Assembly: GCA_023336205.1 (NCBI GenBank)
Contig: JALQCR010000018.1
Location: forward strand, 1-64,000
DNA length: 64,000 bases
Direction: 5' to 3'
Origin: Pseudanabaena sp. Salubria-1
GTDB lineage: Bacteria > Cyanobacteriota > Cyanobacteriia > Pseudanabaenales > Pseudanabaenaceae
Position 1 is the stretch's first letter; each line of letters opens with the position of its first letter. Of this stretch, positions 1-8,100 are shown in pieces. The notes below the pieces were generated by a model. It saw only the letters and a list, made by a program, of their open reading frames with translations. It ran no database searches and was not told the origin of the DNA. The translations under genes were made by a program, and so were the position numbers.

Positions 1-73
1 AAAATTCGGGGTGCGCGTTTGTTCACAAAAAAAAAAAACCCAAAAAAACCGGGGGGCGCCCCCCCCCCCCCCC
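1..73. other. Low-complexity contig-end sequence, probable assembly artefact
   Basis: A run of A12, A7, G6 and then about 17 C residues lies immediately before normal-looking DNA. No coding frame or known repeat explains it. Such stacked homopolymers are typical of an unpolished contig end, so this stretch should not be read biologically. Confidence 0.7.
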
Positions 74-103
74 ATTCTCTTATTGGGGTTTATGATTGTT
101 GAA

Positions 104-844
104 TTATTTGAGACTATCAGCTAACCAGTATACTAAAGGCGCGATCGCAAGTGCTGGTAAAAAAGACGCAACCCTTACCTTAGCTAGCTCTAATAAATTT
201 AAGCCTAACCCTAACAACATCAAGCCACCTACACCAGTAATAATTAAAACCGATGGAGCATTAGCTGGATCAGGCAAGCTTTGAGCTAAGTTTCCTGCTA
301 AAAGAGACATACTGCCTTGATATAGGGCAACGGGCAAAGCCGAAAAACCAACACCGATCCCGTAAGTACTAGCAAATACAATTGAAATAAACCCATCTAG
401 TGCTGACTTGAGCGCCAAAAGATTATCATCGCCTCTTAGCCCATTATTGAGACTGCCGATAATTGCCATCGGTCCGATGCAAAATAATAAACTTGCCGCG
501 ACAAACCCTTCAGTAAATTTGCCTTTACCCTTAAATTTTGCTTTTAGCCAATCACCAACTGATTCTAATCGCTTCTCAATTTGTCCTAACTCTCCGATTA
601 TGCCGCCAATAATTAGCGAAATCAGTGACAAGATAACGCCGTCAAGAGCACCTGCTTTAACTTTAAGCAGGCTATTAGCCATATTAAGGCTGACAAACAT
701 GGTAATAAGTCCGATCGCTTGTTTGAGAATTGGTAAAACCTGAGACAGGAATCGTCCACGCAAGATTAGCCCTAAAAATGTTCCGAAGGCGATCGCCAAA
801 ACATTAATCCAAGTCCCACTGGTTTTTGTCCAAAAATCTAGCAT
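104..844 (-). CDS. DUF554 family membrane protein (YdfK/YqgA-like)
   Basis: The 246-residue protein is almost entirely hydrophobic, with about seven predicted membrane segments. It shows the DUF554 pattern: an N-terminal GTWINVLAIAFGTFLGL stretch, a central FCIGPMAIIGSLNNGL motif and a DG-F-S-I-FAST-GIGVGFSALPV segment. Length is normal for the family. The function of DUF554 proteins is not established; a transport role is often guessed. It is transcribed away from the bch operon. The stop codon is at 104-106, close to the noisy contig end, but the frame is intact. Confidence 0.85.
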   Translation of the reverse strand: MLDFWTKTSGTWINVLAIAFGTFLGLILRGRFLSQVLPILKQAIGLITMFVSLNMANSLLKVKAGALDGVILSLISLIIGGIIGELGQIEKRLESVGDWLKAKFKGKGKFTEGFVAASLLFCIGPMAIIGSLNNGLRGDDNLLALKSALDGFISIVFASTYGIGVGFSALPVALYQGSMSLLAGNLAQSLPDPANAPSVLIITGVGGLMLLGLGLNLLELAKVRVASFLPALAIAPLVYWLADSLK

Positions 845-1167
845 TTAGTTACGGTTATTTTGTGCTGATGAGCAAGCCATAGAAGTTCTGAGCAAGCCAT
901 AGAAGTTCTGAGCAAGCTTGTAATAAGTATATTTACTTGCGATCCCCATAGAATTGCCATAATAAGGATTGTAGATCCTTATACTCCTGTAAACCTTTGC
1001 AACTTTTTACCCAGTCTCTTGGTTTTACTAAATATAGTAAAGAGAATTAATTTATTGATCGCGTTGCGATCGCGCACTTTTACAGCAGACATCGGCTAGC
1101 CCTATAAAAATTAGGACATAGCCTTTTAAGAAAAAACTAGGGATTTAGCCCAAAAGGAGAGCAAAAC
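845..1167. other. Divergent intergenic region upstream of bchN
   Basis: This 323-bp gap separates the divergent DUF554 and bchN genes and should hold both promoters. It contains a 20-bp tandem repeat next to the DUF554 start, a HIP1 palindrome around 1068-1076 and the bchN ribosome binding site AAGGAG at 1154-1159. No protein-coding frame was supported. Confidence 0.5.
871..917. repeat. Tandem repeat, 20-bp unit, about 2.3 copies
   Basis: The unit AGCAAGCCATAGAAGTTCTG occurs exactly at 871-890 and 891-910, followed by a partial copy at 911-917. It lies about 30 bp upstream of the DUF554 start codon. It could be a simple duplication or a duplicated binding site. Confidence 0.85.
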
Positions 1168-2445
1168 ATGGCTCTAGAGCCTTGCACGGAATTACCTGTC
1201 AAAATTACTGCTGATATTCCCGTACTTAAGGAACGGGGACAAAGAGAGGTGTTTTGTGGCTTGACGGGGATCGTTTGGCTACATCGCAAAATGCAGGATG
1301 CTTTTTTTCTGGTAGTAGGTTCTCGTACCTGCGCCCATTTAATCCAATCAGCAGCAGGCGTAATGATTTTCGCCGAACCAAGATTTGGCACAGCAATTCT
1401 CGGCGAACGGGATCTTGCTGGGTTGGCAGATGCTAATGAAGAACTCGATCGCGTTGTCGATCAATTGCTTGAACGTCGCCCTGATATTGGCACGTTGTTT
1501 TTGGTAGGCTCATGTCCCTCTGAGGTAATCAAGCTTGATCTTGCCAAAGCGGCAGAGCGACTTAGTCATCGGTTCTTTCCAAAAGTTCGGATTCTAAATT
1601 ATTCTGGCAGTGGTATTGAGACAACATTTACCCAAGGTGAAGATGCCTGTCTGGGTTCAATGGTTCCAGTATTACCACGTAGCGACGAAGCTGGCTTGAT
1701 GGTGGTTGGTAGTCTGGCGGATGTCGTAGAAGATCAATTTCGCCGACTATTTGACAAAATGGGGATTGGTCCTGTTTATTTCTTCCCTCCTCGACGTGCC
1801 GCAAATTTGCCACCTGTGGGTAAAGGTACAAAACTATTGCTTGCCCAGCCATTTTTAAGCGATACGGTGCGATCGCTAATTGCACGTGGCGGAACGTTAT
1901 TGCCATCACCATATCCGTTAGGGATCGAAGGCACTACAGCATGGCTCAAAACAGCCGCTGATGCTTGGAATGTTGATAGCAAAGTTTTTGAAGAAGCGAT
2001 CGAGCCTCCTGTTAAAAGGGCTAAAATAGCTTTAGAACGCTACCGTCAAGCCCTGACAGGTCGCAAAGCATTTTTATTCCCAGACTCACAACTAGAAATT
2101 CCTTTAGCGCGTTTTCTATCAAGAGAATGTGGCATGGAACTTGTCGAAGTGGGAATGCCCTATATTGATCGCCTATTGATGGACAGCGAAATTGCCCTGT
2201 TACCTCAAGGAACCGTCTTATCAGAAGGACAAGATGTTGAGAAGCAGCTAGATCGATGTCGTGAAGCTCGTCCCGATATTACAGTTTGTGGTCTAGGGCT
2301 TGCTAACCCTCTCGAAGCCGAAGGCATGGCTACCAAATGGTCAATCGAATTAGTGTTTTCACCGATTCATGGTTATGACCAAGCTGCTGACCTTGCTGAA
2401 TTGTTTGCGCGTCCGCTTGAGCGACGCAGAAGATTAACAGTGTAG
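1168..2445 (+). CDS. bchN: Light-independent protochlorophyllide reductase subunit N, purple-bacterial type
   Basis: Subunit N of the dark-operative protochlorophyllide oxidoreductase (DPOR), which with BchB forms the catalytic heterotetramer that reduces ring D of protochlorophyllide. The 425 residues match the BchN length. Three cysteines, Cys30, Cys55 and Cys116, have the same spacing as the three BchN ligands of the NB-protein 4Fe-4S cluster (Cys26, 51 and 112 in Rhodobacter capsulatus). Diagnostic stretches include KERGQREVFCGLTGI, VVGSRTCAHL, GSGIETTFTQGEDA and CGLGLANPLEAEG. These match the proteobacterial BchN pattern rather than the usual cyanobacterial ChlN. The ATG start is preceded by AAGGAG with an 8-base gap. 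It is the first gene of an N-B-L operon. HIP1-like sites inside the gene suggest it has adapted to the host. Confidence 0.95.
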   Translation: MALEPCTELPVKITADIPVLKERGQREVFCGLTGIVWLHRKMQDAFFLVVGSRTCAHLIQSAAGVMIFAEPRFGTAILGERDLAGLADANEELDRVVDQLLERRPDIGTLFLVGSCPSEVIKLDLAKAAERLSHRFFPKVRILNYSGSGIETTFTQGEDACLGSMVPVLPRSDEAGLMVVGSLADVVEDQFRRLFDKMGIGPVYFFPPRRAANLPPVGKGTKLLLAQPFLSDTVRSLIARGGTLLPSPYPLGIEGTTAWLKTAADAWNVDSKVFEEAIEPPVKRAKIALERYRQALTGRKAFLFPDSQLEIPLARFLSRECGMELVEVGMPYIDRLLMDSEIALLPQGTVLSEGQDVEKQLDRCREARPDITVCGLGLANPLEAEGMATKWSIELVFSPIHGYDQAADLAELFARPLERRRRLTV

Positions 2446-2477
2446 TTAGTAGGAGCGCTTCACGCTCCTACTAACTA
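2443..2477 (+). promoter_or_regulatory. Perfect intra-operon hairpin between bchN and bchB
   Basis: A perfect 15-bp inverted repeat (2443-2457 with 2463-2477, loop CTTCA) starts at the bchN stop codon itself. No T-run follows, so it is not a standard terminator. It could act as a processing or mRNA-stability element setting the N:B:L ratio, or be one of the many small palindromes in this genome. Confidence 0.7.
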
Positions 2478-2510
2478 TGCTTTTGTAACCTAAACTCATC
2501 GAAGTAACTT

Positions 2511-4193
2511 ATGGAATTGACTCTCTGGACTTACGAAGGCCCTCCCCATGTGGGGGCTATGCGAATTGCCACTGCAATGGAAGGTGTGCATTATGTGCTT
2601 CATGCGCCACAGGGCGATACATACGCCGATTTGCTATTTACGATGATCGAGCGCCGCGATCGCCGTCCGCCAGTAACTTACACCACTTTTCAAGCTCGCG
2701 ATCTCGGTGGAGATACGGCTGAAATGGTTAAAACTTCTGTGCGCGAAGCCTATGACAGATTTAAGCCTCAAGTCATGCTCGTTGGTGAAAGTTGCACAGC
2801 TGAGTTAATTCAAGATCAACCAGGTGGCTTAGCCAAGAGCATGGGGCTACCGATCCCAGTTGTAAGTTTAGAGCTGCCCGCTTATTCTAAGAAAGAAAAT
2901 TGGGGGGCAAGCGAAACTCTGTATCATCTAGTTCGGACACTCCTATTACCAGTTGTCCCAGCCCCAAATACGCCACGTCCCAAGCGCGATCCCAATATCC
3001 GTCCAAAAGCGAACATAATTGGACCAACTGCATTAGGCTTCCGATGCCGTGATGATATTCGCGAAGTGATCAAGTTATTGGCGGAGATCGGCGTAGATGT
3101 GAATGTCGTTGCGCCAATGGGATCAACACCCGATGATTTGCTGCGGATTCCAAATGCAGATTTTAATATTTGTCTGTACCCTGAAATTGCACTGACAACT
3201 TGTACTTGGCTCAGCCGTAGCTTTGGACAACCAATTATTAAAACCGTTCCTATCGGAGTCGGAGCGACTCGCGACTTTATTGCTGAAATTGGCAAAGTCG
3301 CCGATATCGATGTTAGTCAAGCTCTAGCGCGATCTCATGCTGATACTTTGGGTAATTGGGATGCAGCACGGGTATCATCGGCAGCCGAAGTGGGCGCTTC
3401 GAGACTACCTTGGTATTCCAGATCAGTTGACTCCACCTATCTCACAGGCAAGCGTGTATTCATCTTTGGTGATGCGACCCATGTTTTGGCGGCAGCAAGG
3501 ATGGCAACTGAAGAATTAGGCTTTACCCTCGTTGGTATTGGAACCTATAGCCGAGAGTTCGCGCGGGAAGTACGCGAAGTTGCTAAGAAGCATGGAATTG
3601 AAGCCGTGATTAGTGATGACTATCTGGCTGTGGAAGCCAAAATTGCTGAAGCCGCTCCAGAACTAGTGCTTGGCACTCAGATGGAACGACATATCGCCAA
3701 ACGCTTGGGTATCCCTTGCGCGGTGATTTCTGCACCAATTCACGTTCAAGATGTTCCTGCTCGTTACTCACCACAAATGGGCTGGGAAGGCGCAAATGTG
3801 ATTTTTGATAGCTGGATACATCCTTTGATGATGGGGCTAGAAGAGCATTTGATTGGAATGTTCAAAGAGGACTTCGAGTTTGCAGAAGGACATATGAGCC
3901 ATTTGCATACTGCGCCATCACCAGAATCTCGTCGTGATTTGCCGCATGAATCAGTCGCTACTGATCATGCGATCGCCTCAACAAACAACTCTAATCAAGC
4001 CGTTCTCACTCCTGTTGCTCAAGCAATTGAGGGCATTACTTGGAGTGCTGATGGTGAAGCTGAGTTGAAGGAGATTCCCTTCTTTGTTCGCGGCAAAATC
4101 AAGCGTAATACTGAGAAATTTGCTAGCGATCGCGGCATCACTTCGATCACCGTAGAAACTCTCTACGATGCAAAAGCCCAGATTGGTCAATAG
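2511..4193 (+). CDS. bchB: Light-independent protochlorophyllide reductase subunit B, purple-bacterial type
   Basis: Subunit B of DPOR. It starts with ELTLWTYEGPPHVGAMRI, as in purple-bacterial BchB; cyanobacterial ChlB typically starts KLAYWMYAGPAHIGTLRV. Asp36 is at the position of the unusual aspartate ligand of the NB cluster. The SVDSTYLTGKR stretch (Asp307 here) corresponds to the region holding the catalytic aspartate of the family. The 560 residues are longer than typical ChlB. A hydrophilic linker at about 460-505 precedes a C-terminal PCP_red domain (about 505-560: EIPFFVRGKIKRNTEKFA). That linker arrangement is also seen in purple-bacterial BchB. It lies 65 bp after bchN and 69 bp before bchL. 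Confidence 0.95.
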   Translation: MELTLWTYEGPPHVGAMRIATAMEGVHYVLHAPQGDTYADLLFTMIERRDRRPPVTYTTFQARDLGGDTAEMVKTSVREAYDRFKPQVMLVGESCTAELIQDQPGGLAKSMGLPIPVVSLELPAYSKKENWGASETLYHLVRTLLLPVVPAPNTPRPKRDPNIRPKANIIGPTALGFRCRDDIREVIKLLAEIGVDVNVVAPMGSTPDDLLRIPNADFNICLYPEIALTTCTWLSRSFGQPIIKTVPIGVGATRDFIAEIGKVADIDVSQALARSHADTLGNWDAARVSSAAEVGASRLPWYSRSVDSTYLTGKRVFIFGDATHVLAAARMATEELGFTLVGIGTYSREFAREVREVAKKHGIEAVISDDYLAVEAKIAEAAPELVLGTQMERHIAKRLGIPCAVISAPIHVQDVPARYSPQMGWEGANVIFDSWIHPLMMGLEEHLIGMFKEDFEFAEGHMSHLHTAPSPESRRDLPHESVATDHAIASTNNSNQAVLTPVAQAIEGITWSADGEAELKEIPFFVRGKIKRNTEKFASDRGITSITVETLYDAKAQIGQ

Positions 4194-4262
4194 AAACGGA
4201 AATGAAGTTTGGCGCGTTGTGCCAGGCTTCAAATAAACAATTATTTTTAATAGGAGTCTATT

Positions 4263-5165
4263 TTGGCAGTTTTAACCGCACATCCACCATCAGTTACAAA
4301 ATGTGAAGACGGCGAAGGCAGCGTTCAAGTTTATCAAGAGCCAGGAATGGTAATTGAAGGAGCTTTGGTAATCGCCGTCTATGGTAAAGGTGGCATCGGC
4401 AAATCGACCACTTCTTCCAATCTATCCGCAGCTTTTTCTCATCTTGGTAAGCGCGTACTTCAGATCGGCTGTGATCCTAAGCACGATAGTACTTTCACCT
4501 TAACCAAGAAAATGGTTCCCACGGTAATCGACATTCTCGAAACCGTTGATTTCCATTCTGAAGAACTGAAACCAGAAGATTTCATGTTTGAAGGCTATAA
4601 TGGCGTGATGTGTATCGAAGCTGGTGGTCCACCCGCAGGAACTGGTTGCGGTGGCTATGTCACAGGTCAAACCGTTAAGCTTCTTAAAGAACATCATCTG
4701 CTCGAAGATACTGATGTCGTGATTTTTGATGTATTGGGCGATGTGGTCTGTGGTGGTTTTGCTGCGCCATTGCAACATGCTCATTATTGCTTGATCGTCA
4801 CCGCCAATGACTTTGACTCGATCTTCGCCATGAATCGCATCGTCGCTGCAATCCAATCTAAAGCGAAAAACTATCGCGTGCGTTTGGGCGGTATCATCGC
4901 CAACCGTAGCGAAGGAACCGATCAAATCGACAAGTTTAACGATCGCGTTGGATTGAAAACCTTAGCGCACTTCCGCACAGTTGATGCAATCCGCCGCAGT
5001 CGCTTGAAGAAATGTACTGTATTTGAAATGGATCCTGATCCTGAAGTGTTAGAAGTACAGCAAGAATATCTGAAGCTTGCCAAAGGTATGCTGGAAAACG
5101 CTGAGCCACTTTACGCTCAACCTCTAAAAGATCGCGAAATTTTTGACCTACTTGGTTTTGACTAA
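4263..5165 (+). CDS. bchL: Light-independent protochlorophyllide reductase iron-sulfur ATP-binding subunit L, purple-bacterial type
   Basis: The nitrogenase-iron-protein-like ATPase of DPOR, passing electrons from ferredoxin to BchNB. The P-loop GKGGIGKS is at residues 41-48. Cluster-ligand cysteines are Cys129 (GTGCGGY) and Cys163 (DVVCGGF), 34 apart as in the family. A TTG start at 4263 is chosen because GGAG (4253-4256) sits six bases upstream. It also includes the N-terminal DGEGSVQV stretch that purple-bacterial BchL has and cyanobacterial ChlL lacks. The protein ends DIFELLGFD-like (here EIFDLLGFD), again the purple-bacterial form. An alternative ATG is at 4347. The operon ends in a strong terminator just downstream. 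Confidence 0.95.
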   Translation: MAVLTAHPPSVTKCEDGEGSVQVYQEPGMVIEGALVIAVYGKGGIGKSTTSSNLSAAFSHLGKRVLQIGCDPKHDSTFTLTKKMVPTVIDILETVDFHSEELKPEDFMFEGYNGVMCIEAGGPPAGTGCGGYVTGQTVKLLKEHHLLEDTDVVIFDVLGDVVCGGFAAPLQHAHYCLIVTANDFDSIFAMNRIVAAIQSKAKNYRVRLGGIIANRSEGTDQIDKFNDRVGLKTLAHFRTVDAIRRSRLKKCTVFEMDPDPEVLEVQQEYLKLAKGMLENAEPLYAQPLKDREIFDLLGFD

Positions 5166-5170
5166 TCATC

Positions 5171-5201
5171 AAAAAAGCCCTCGCTAAGCGAGGGCTTTTT
5201 T
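5171..5201 (+). terminator. Rho-independent terminator of bchNBL
   Basis: A-run, perfect 8-bp GC-rich stem (GCCCTCGC with GCGAGGGC, loop TAA) and a T6 run follow the bchL stop by 5 bases. The flanking A and T runs make it potentially bidirectional. Confidence 0.9.
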
Positions 5202-5258
5202 GTATTCAGGAGAATCCTACAGGAATTTCCGATCAGATGAAACACGATAAATTTCTTA

Positions 5259-5299
5259 AAAGCTGTAAAAGTGTTGCTTTGCAACACTTTTACAGCTTT
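5259..5299. repeat. Perfect 19-bp-stem palindrome
   Basis: A perfect inverted repeat (5259-5277 with 5281-5299, loop TTT) lies between the bchL terminator and the Uma2 gene. It is one of a scattered class of long intergenic palindromes in this window. Confidence 0.8.
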
Positions 5300-5426
5300 C
5301 ATTGGTTTGGATTTTATCGCAAAACGCTGTAAATAGACTTATTCTTATGCTAAAACTATTGGTATAAGTTCTGAAGCAAAATCTTAAAGTATGATTTGTG
5401 GATAACGTTGTCAGGAGATTGATTAG

Positions 5427-6083
5427 ATGATTACGACTTCCTTACCTTACAAAAAAAAAGATGTAGAATCACCTAATGGTAAAGCTGTGCTAACTAATAT
5501 TAGCTGGCAAACTTATCAAGCGATGCTTACTGATATGGGCAGCCATCGCTCTACCCGTCTAGCCTATCATCATGGAGTTTTAGAAATAAAAATGCCTTTA
5601 GGATTGCATGAAACAATTAACTGCATTTTAGAAAGGATAATTATTACTCTAACTGAAGAATTAAATTTAAGCATTCGAGGATTTGGTTCTACAACGTTAA
5701 ACCGAGAAGACTTAGGCGTAGGAGTAGAGCCAGACTGTTGTTTTTATATTCAAAATAGCGATCGCATACGTGGACGCGAGATAAATTTAGAAATTGATCC
5801 CCCTCCAGATTTAGTCGTTGAAGTCGATATTACTAGTCCTAGCAGCCGTAGGTTCCCAATTTACAGAGATTTAGGTGTGCCAGAAATATGGAGATACAGT
5901 AGTTCGGGAATAGGTATTTACAAATTACAGGAAAATGAATATTTGGAAAGTGAATTTAGTTTGGCTTTTCCAATGGTTTCTCATAAGATCCTCGATCAGT
6001 TTTTACAACAGACTGAATCAATAGATGACAATAAACTGATCCGTGAGTTTAGAGTTTGGTTGAGACAACAGATTAATCAATAA
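5427..6083 (+). CDS. Uma2 family (DUF820) endonuclease-fold protein
   Basis: The 218-residue protein fits the Uma2/DUF820 family, expanded in cyanobacteria and carrying a PD-(D/E)XK nuclease fold. Visible motifs are GVEPDCCFYI and PPDLVVEVDITSPSSRR, holding the conserved acidic residues, followed by YRDLGVPEIWRY, typical of the family. Biological role is unknown. It is convergent with the GNAT gene; their stop codons are two bases apart. Confidence 0.9.
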   Translation: MITTSLPYKKKDVESPNGKAVLTNISWQTYQAMLTDMGSHRSTRLAYHHGVLEIKMPLGLHETINCILERIIITLTEELNLSIRGFGSTTLNREDLGVGVEPDCCFYIQNSDRIRGREINLEIDPPPDLVVEVDITSPSSRRFPIYRDLGVPEIWRYSSSGIGIYKLQENEYLESEFSLAFPMVSHKILDQFLQQTESIDDNKLIREFRVWLRQQINQ

Positions 6084-6085
6084 GA

Positions 6086-6691
6086 TTAATCAATAAAAGG
6101 TTTCATTAAAAAATCTGGATGTAAAGATGTATGCGATCGCGTAATTGCGTACATCTTCACATCCCACGGACGATTTTTTGTAAAAACATAATTATGCAAA
6201 ATCCCTTCAAATTGCATTCCTGATTTCTCTAGAACTCTTGCCGAACTTATATTTTCTACAGCACAATAAGCTTGAATTCTGAGTAATTGCATCACATGAA
6301 AGCCAAAAGTGATCGCTACATTTACTGCTTCAGTCATTAAGCCTTGCCCCCAATAATCCCTTGACAGTGTGTATCCTAGTTCTGCTCTTCGATGAACAGG
6401 TGTAACATGCAAGCCACAAGTTCCAATTAATTTGCTGCTTCCCTTTTCTACTATTCCCCAAGTCATTCCTGTCCCATTACGATACATTTTAAAAACAAAA
6501 TTGTTTAAATATTCGTAAGTCTCATTAATTGACTGATGCGCTTCCCACAAAGTGTAGGTACTTACTTCTGGATCATGGGCATAGGCAAAAATATCCGCCG
6601 CATCAGTGATCTCCAATTTACGAAGAATCAGGCGTGGTGTTTGCAAAGTTAGAAATTGTTCTGGCAGATCTAGCATCGTTGGGATTTTCAT
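6086..6691 (-). CDS. GNAT family N-acetyltransferase (RimJ/RimL-like)
   Basis: The protein has the RimJ/RimL-type GNAT pattern: TPRLILRKLEITDAADIFAYAHDPEV at the N-terminus (as LILRKLEITDAADIF), RRAELGYTLSRDYWGQGLMTEAV (acetyl-CoA binding and WGQGLMTEA) and a C-terminal ENISSARVLEKSGMQFEG motif. Substrate is unknown. The frame stays open to an ATG at 6754, but the extension would translate through a perfect palindrome and carries no family sequence. The ATG at 6691 is therefore preferred, with 6676 as an alternative. Confidence 0.85.
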   Translation of the reverse strand: MKIPTMLDLPEQFLTLQTPRLILRKLEITDAADIFAYAHDPEVSTYTLWEAHQSINETYEYLNNFVFKMYRNGTGMTWGIVEKGSSKLIGTCGLHVTPVHRRAELGYTLSRDYWGQGLMTEAVNVAITFGFHVMQLLRIQAYCAVENISSARVLEKSGMQFEGILHNYVFTKNRPWDVKMYAITRSHTSLHPDFLMKPFID

Positions 6692-6718
6692 AAAGTCAGC
6701 GCTTCGCGCTGACTTTAT
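6690..6718. repeat. Perfect 13-bp-stem palindrome at the GNAT gene start
   Basis: ATAAAGTCAGCGC pairs with GCGCTGACTTTAT (loop TTC). It overlaps the start codon chosen for the GNAT gene, so it could affect translation initiation or be another copy of the intergenic palindrome class. Confidence 0.7.
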
Positions 6719-6823
6719 GATATGAGTTCGCGATCGCGATATTTTGCTACACAATGCTTTACATTTGCCCCAGTCAACACAGACTAAATGTAAAGTATTT
6801 AACAGTGATATAGCAATTCTTAA

Positions 6824-6868
6824 TGAGCTTAAGAAGCCTCACCCGCAGGCTGAGACTCCTTAAGCTCA
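6824..6868 (+). promoter_or_regulatory. Leader hairpin upstream of hemF
   Basis: A 10-bp outer stem (TGAGCTTAAG with CTTAAGCTCA) encloses a second small stem (AGCCT with AGGCT). It lies 55 bp before the hemF start and has no T-run. Function is unknown. Confidence 0.4.
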
Positions 6869-6922
6869 CAAACTCTTATAAAAATTTTAAGTCCAACCTC
6901 TGAAAACTAATACGAAACGATT

Positions 6923-7945
6923 ATGACTATCGCCCCTGTCGCTCCTAGTAAGGTTTTACTCAAAGTTCCTGTTGACTCTAAGGCTCGCGTGAAACAGTTC
7001 ATGCAGGGCTTGCAAGACAACATTTGCCAAGGTTTAGAAGAACTAGACGGCAAAGCAACGTTTAAGCAAGATCAATGGGAGAGACCCGAAGGCGGCGGCG
7101 GACGATCTCGCGTAATTACCGATGGTGACTATTTTGATAAGGGCGGCGTAAATTTTTCTGAAGTATTTGGCTCCCAGTTACCCCCAGCTATTTTGCGCCA
7201 TCACCCAGAAGTTGCAGGCGAAACATTTTATGCAACTGGGACTTCGATGGTGCTGCATCCTAAGAATCCTTATGCCCCAACAGTTCACCTTAACTATCGT
7301 TATTTTGAAGCAGGTCCAATCTGGTGGTTTGGCGGCGGGCTTGACCTCACCCCTTACTATGGCTTTGGCGAAGATGCAAAGCATTTGCACACCACACTTA
7401 AAGCTGCTTGCGATCGCCACAATCCCCACTACTATCCTGTATTCAAACAATGGTGTGATGATTACTTCTACCTCAAGCATCGCGGCGAAACTCGCGGCGT
7501 AGGTGGTATTTTCTTTGACTATCAAAATGGCGAAGATGGACTTTACAAAAACAGTAATGATTCAACAACCGCTCAAGTAATGAGTGACGAAGTCGGTGAT
7601 GTACCTCGTACTTGGGAAGAGATTTTCGCCTTTGTTAACAGTTGTGGTAATTCTTTCTTGCCTGCCTATACCCCGATCGCCAATCGTCGTCGCAATATGG
7701 AATATGGCGATCGTGAGAAGCAATGGCAACTATATCGTCGCGGACGCTATGTAGAATTTAACCTTGTCTATGATCGCGGCACAATCTTTGGTCTGCAAAC
7801 CAACGGACGCACTGAATCAATCTTGATGTCACTACCTCCACTCGTGCGTTGGGATTACGACTATCATCCTGAGCCGAATACTTCTGAAGCAGAGTTACAC
7901 GAAACTTTCTTGAAGCCTCAAGATTGGGTTAATTGGCAAGCATAA
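6923..7945 (+). CDS. hemF: Oxygen-dependent coproporphyrinogen III oxidase
   Basis: Catalyses the O2-dependent oxidative decarboxylation of coproporphyrinogen III to protoporphyrinogen IX in heme and chlorophyll synthesis. The 340-residue length fits cyanobacterial HemF. Conserved blocks include GGGGRSRVI, FYATGTSMVLHPKNPYAPTVH, WWFGGGLDLTPYYG, HRGETRGVGGIFFD and RRGRYVEFNLVYDRGT. It requires oxygen, while the DPOR encoded nearby is oxygen-sensitive, so the two serve different conditions. It is monocistronic, with its own downstream terminator. Confidence 0.97.
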   Translation: MTIAPVAPSKVLLKVPVDSKARVKQFMQGLQDNICQGLEELDGKATFKQDQWERPEGGGGRSRVITDGDYFDKGGVNFSEVFGSQLPPAILRHHPEVAGETFYATGTSMVLHPKNPYAPTVHLNYRYFEAGPIWWFGGGLDLTPYYGFGEDAKHLHTTLKAACDRHNPHYYPVFKQWCDDYFYLKHRGETRGVGGIFFDYQNGEDGLYKNSNDSTTAQVMSDEVGDVPRTWEEIFAFVNSCGNSFLPAYTPIANRRRNMEYGDREKQWQLYRRGRYVEFNLVYDRGTIFGLQTNGRTESILMSLPPLVRWDYDYHPEPNTSEAELHETFLKPQDWVNWQA

Positions 7946-7948
7946 CTA

Positions 7949-7975
7949 AAAAGCACTCCTCACGGAGTGCTTTTT
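7949..7975 (+). terminator. Rho-independent terminator of hemF
   Basis: Stem GCACTCC (7953-7959) with GGAGTGC (7964-7970), flanked by an A-run and T5, starts a few bases after the hemF stop codon. Confidence 0.85.
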
Positions 7976-8100
7976 AGTGGTTAGAATTAAATTGGTTACG
8001 GGCAATGTAATCTAAAAAAATAGCAATGACCGCTAAATATATCCAATCCACACACCATTGCAAAAAAGTTTTATCTACTCCTAAATATTGACAAATATTA

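Noticed and set aside
6692..6754. N-terminal extension of the GNAT protein
   Set aside because: It would be translated from a perfect palindrome and lacks family similarity.
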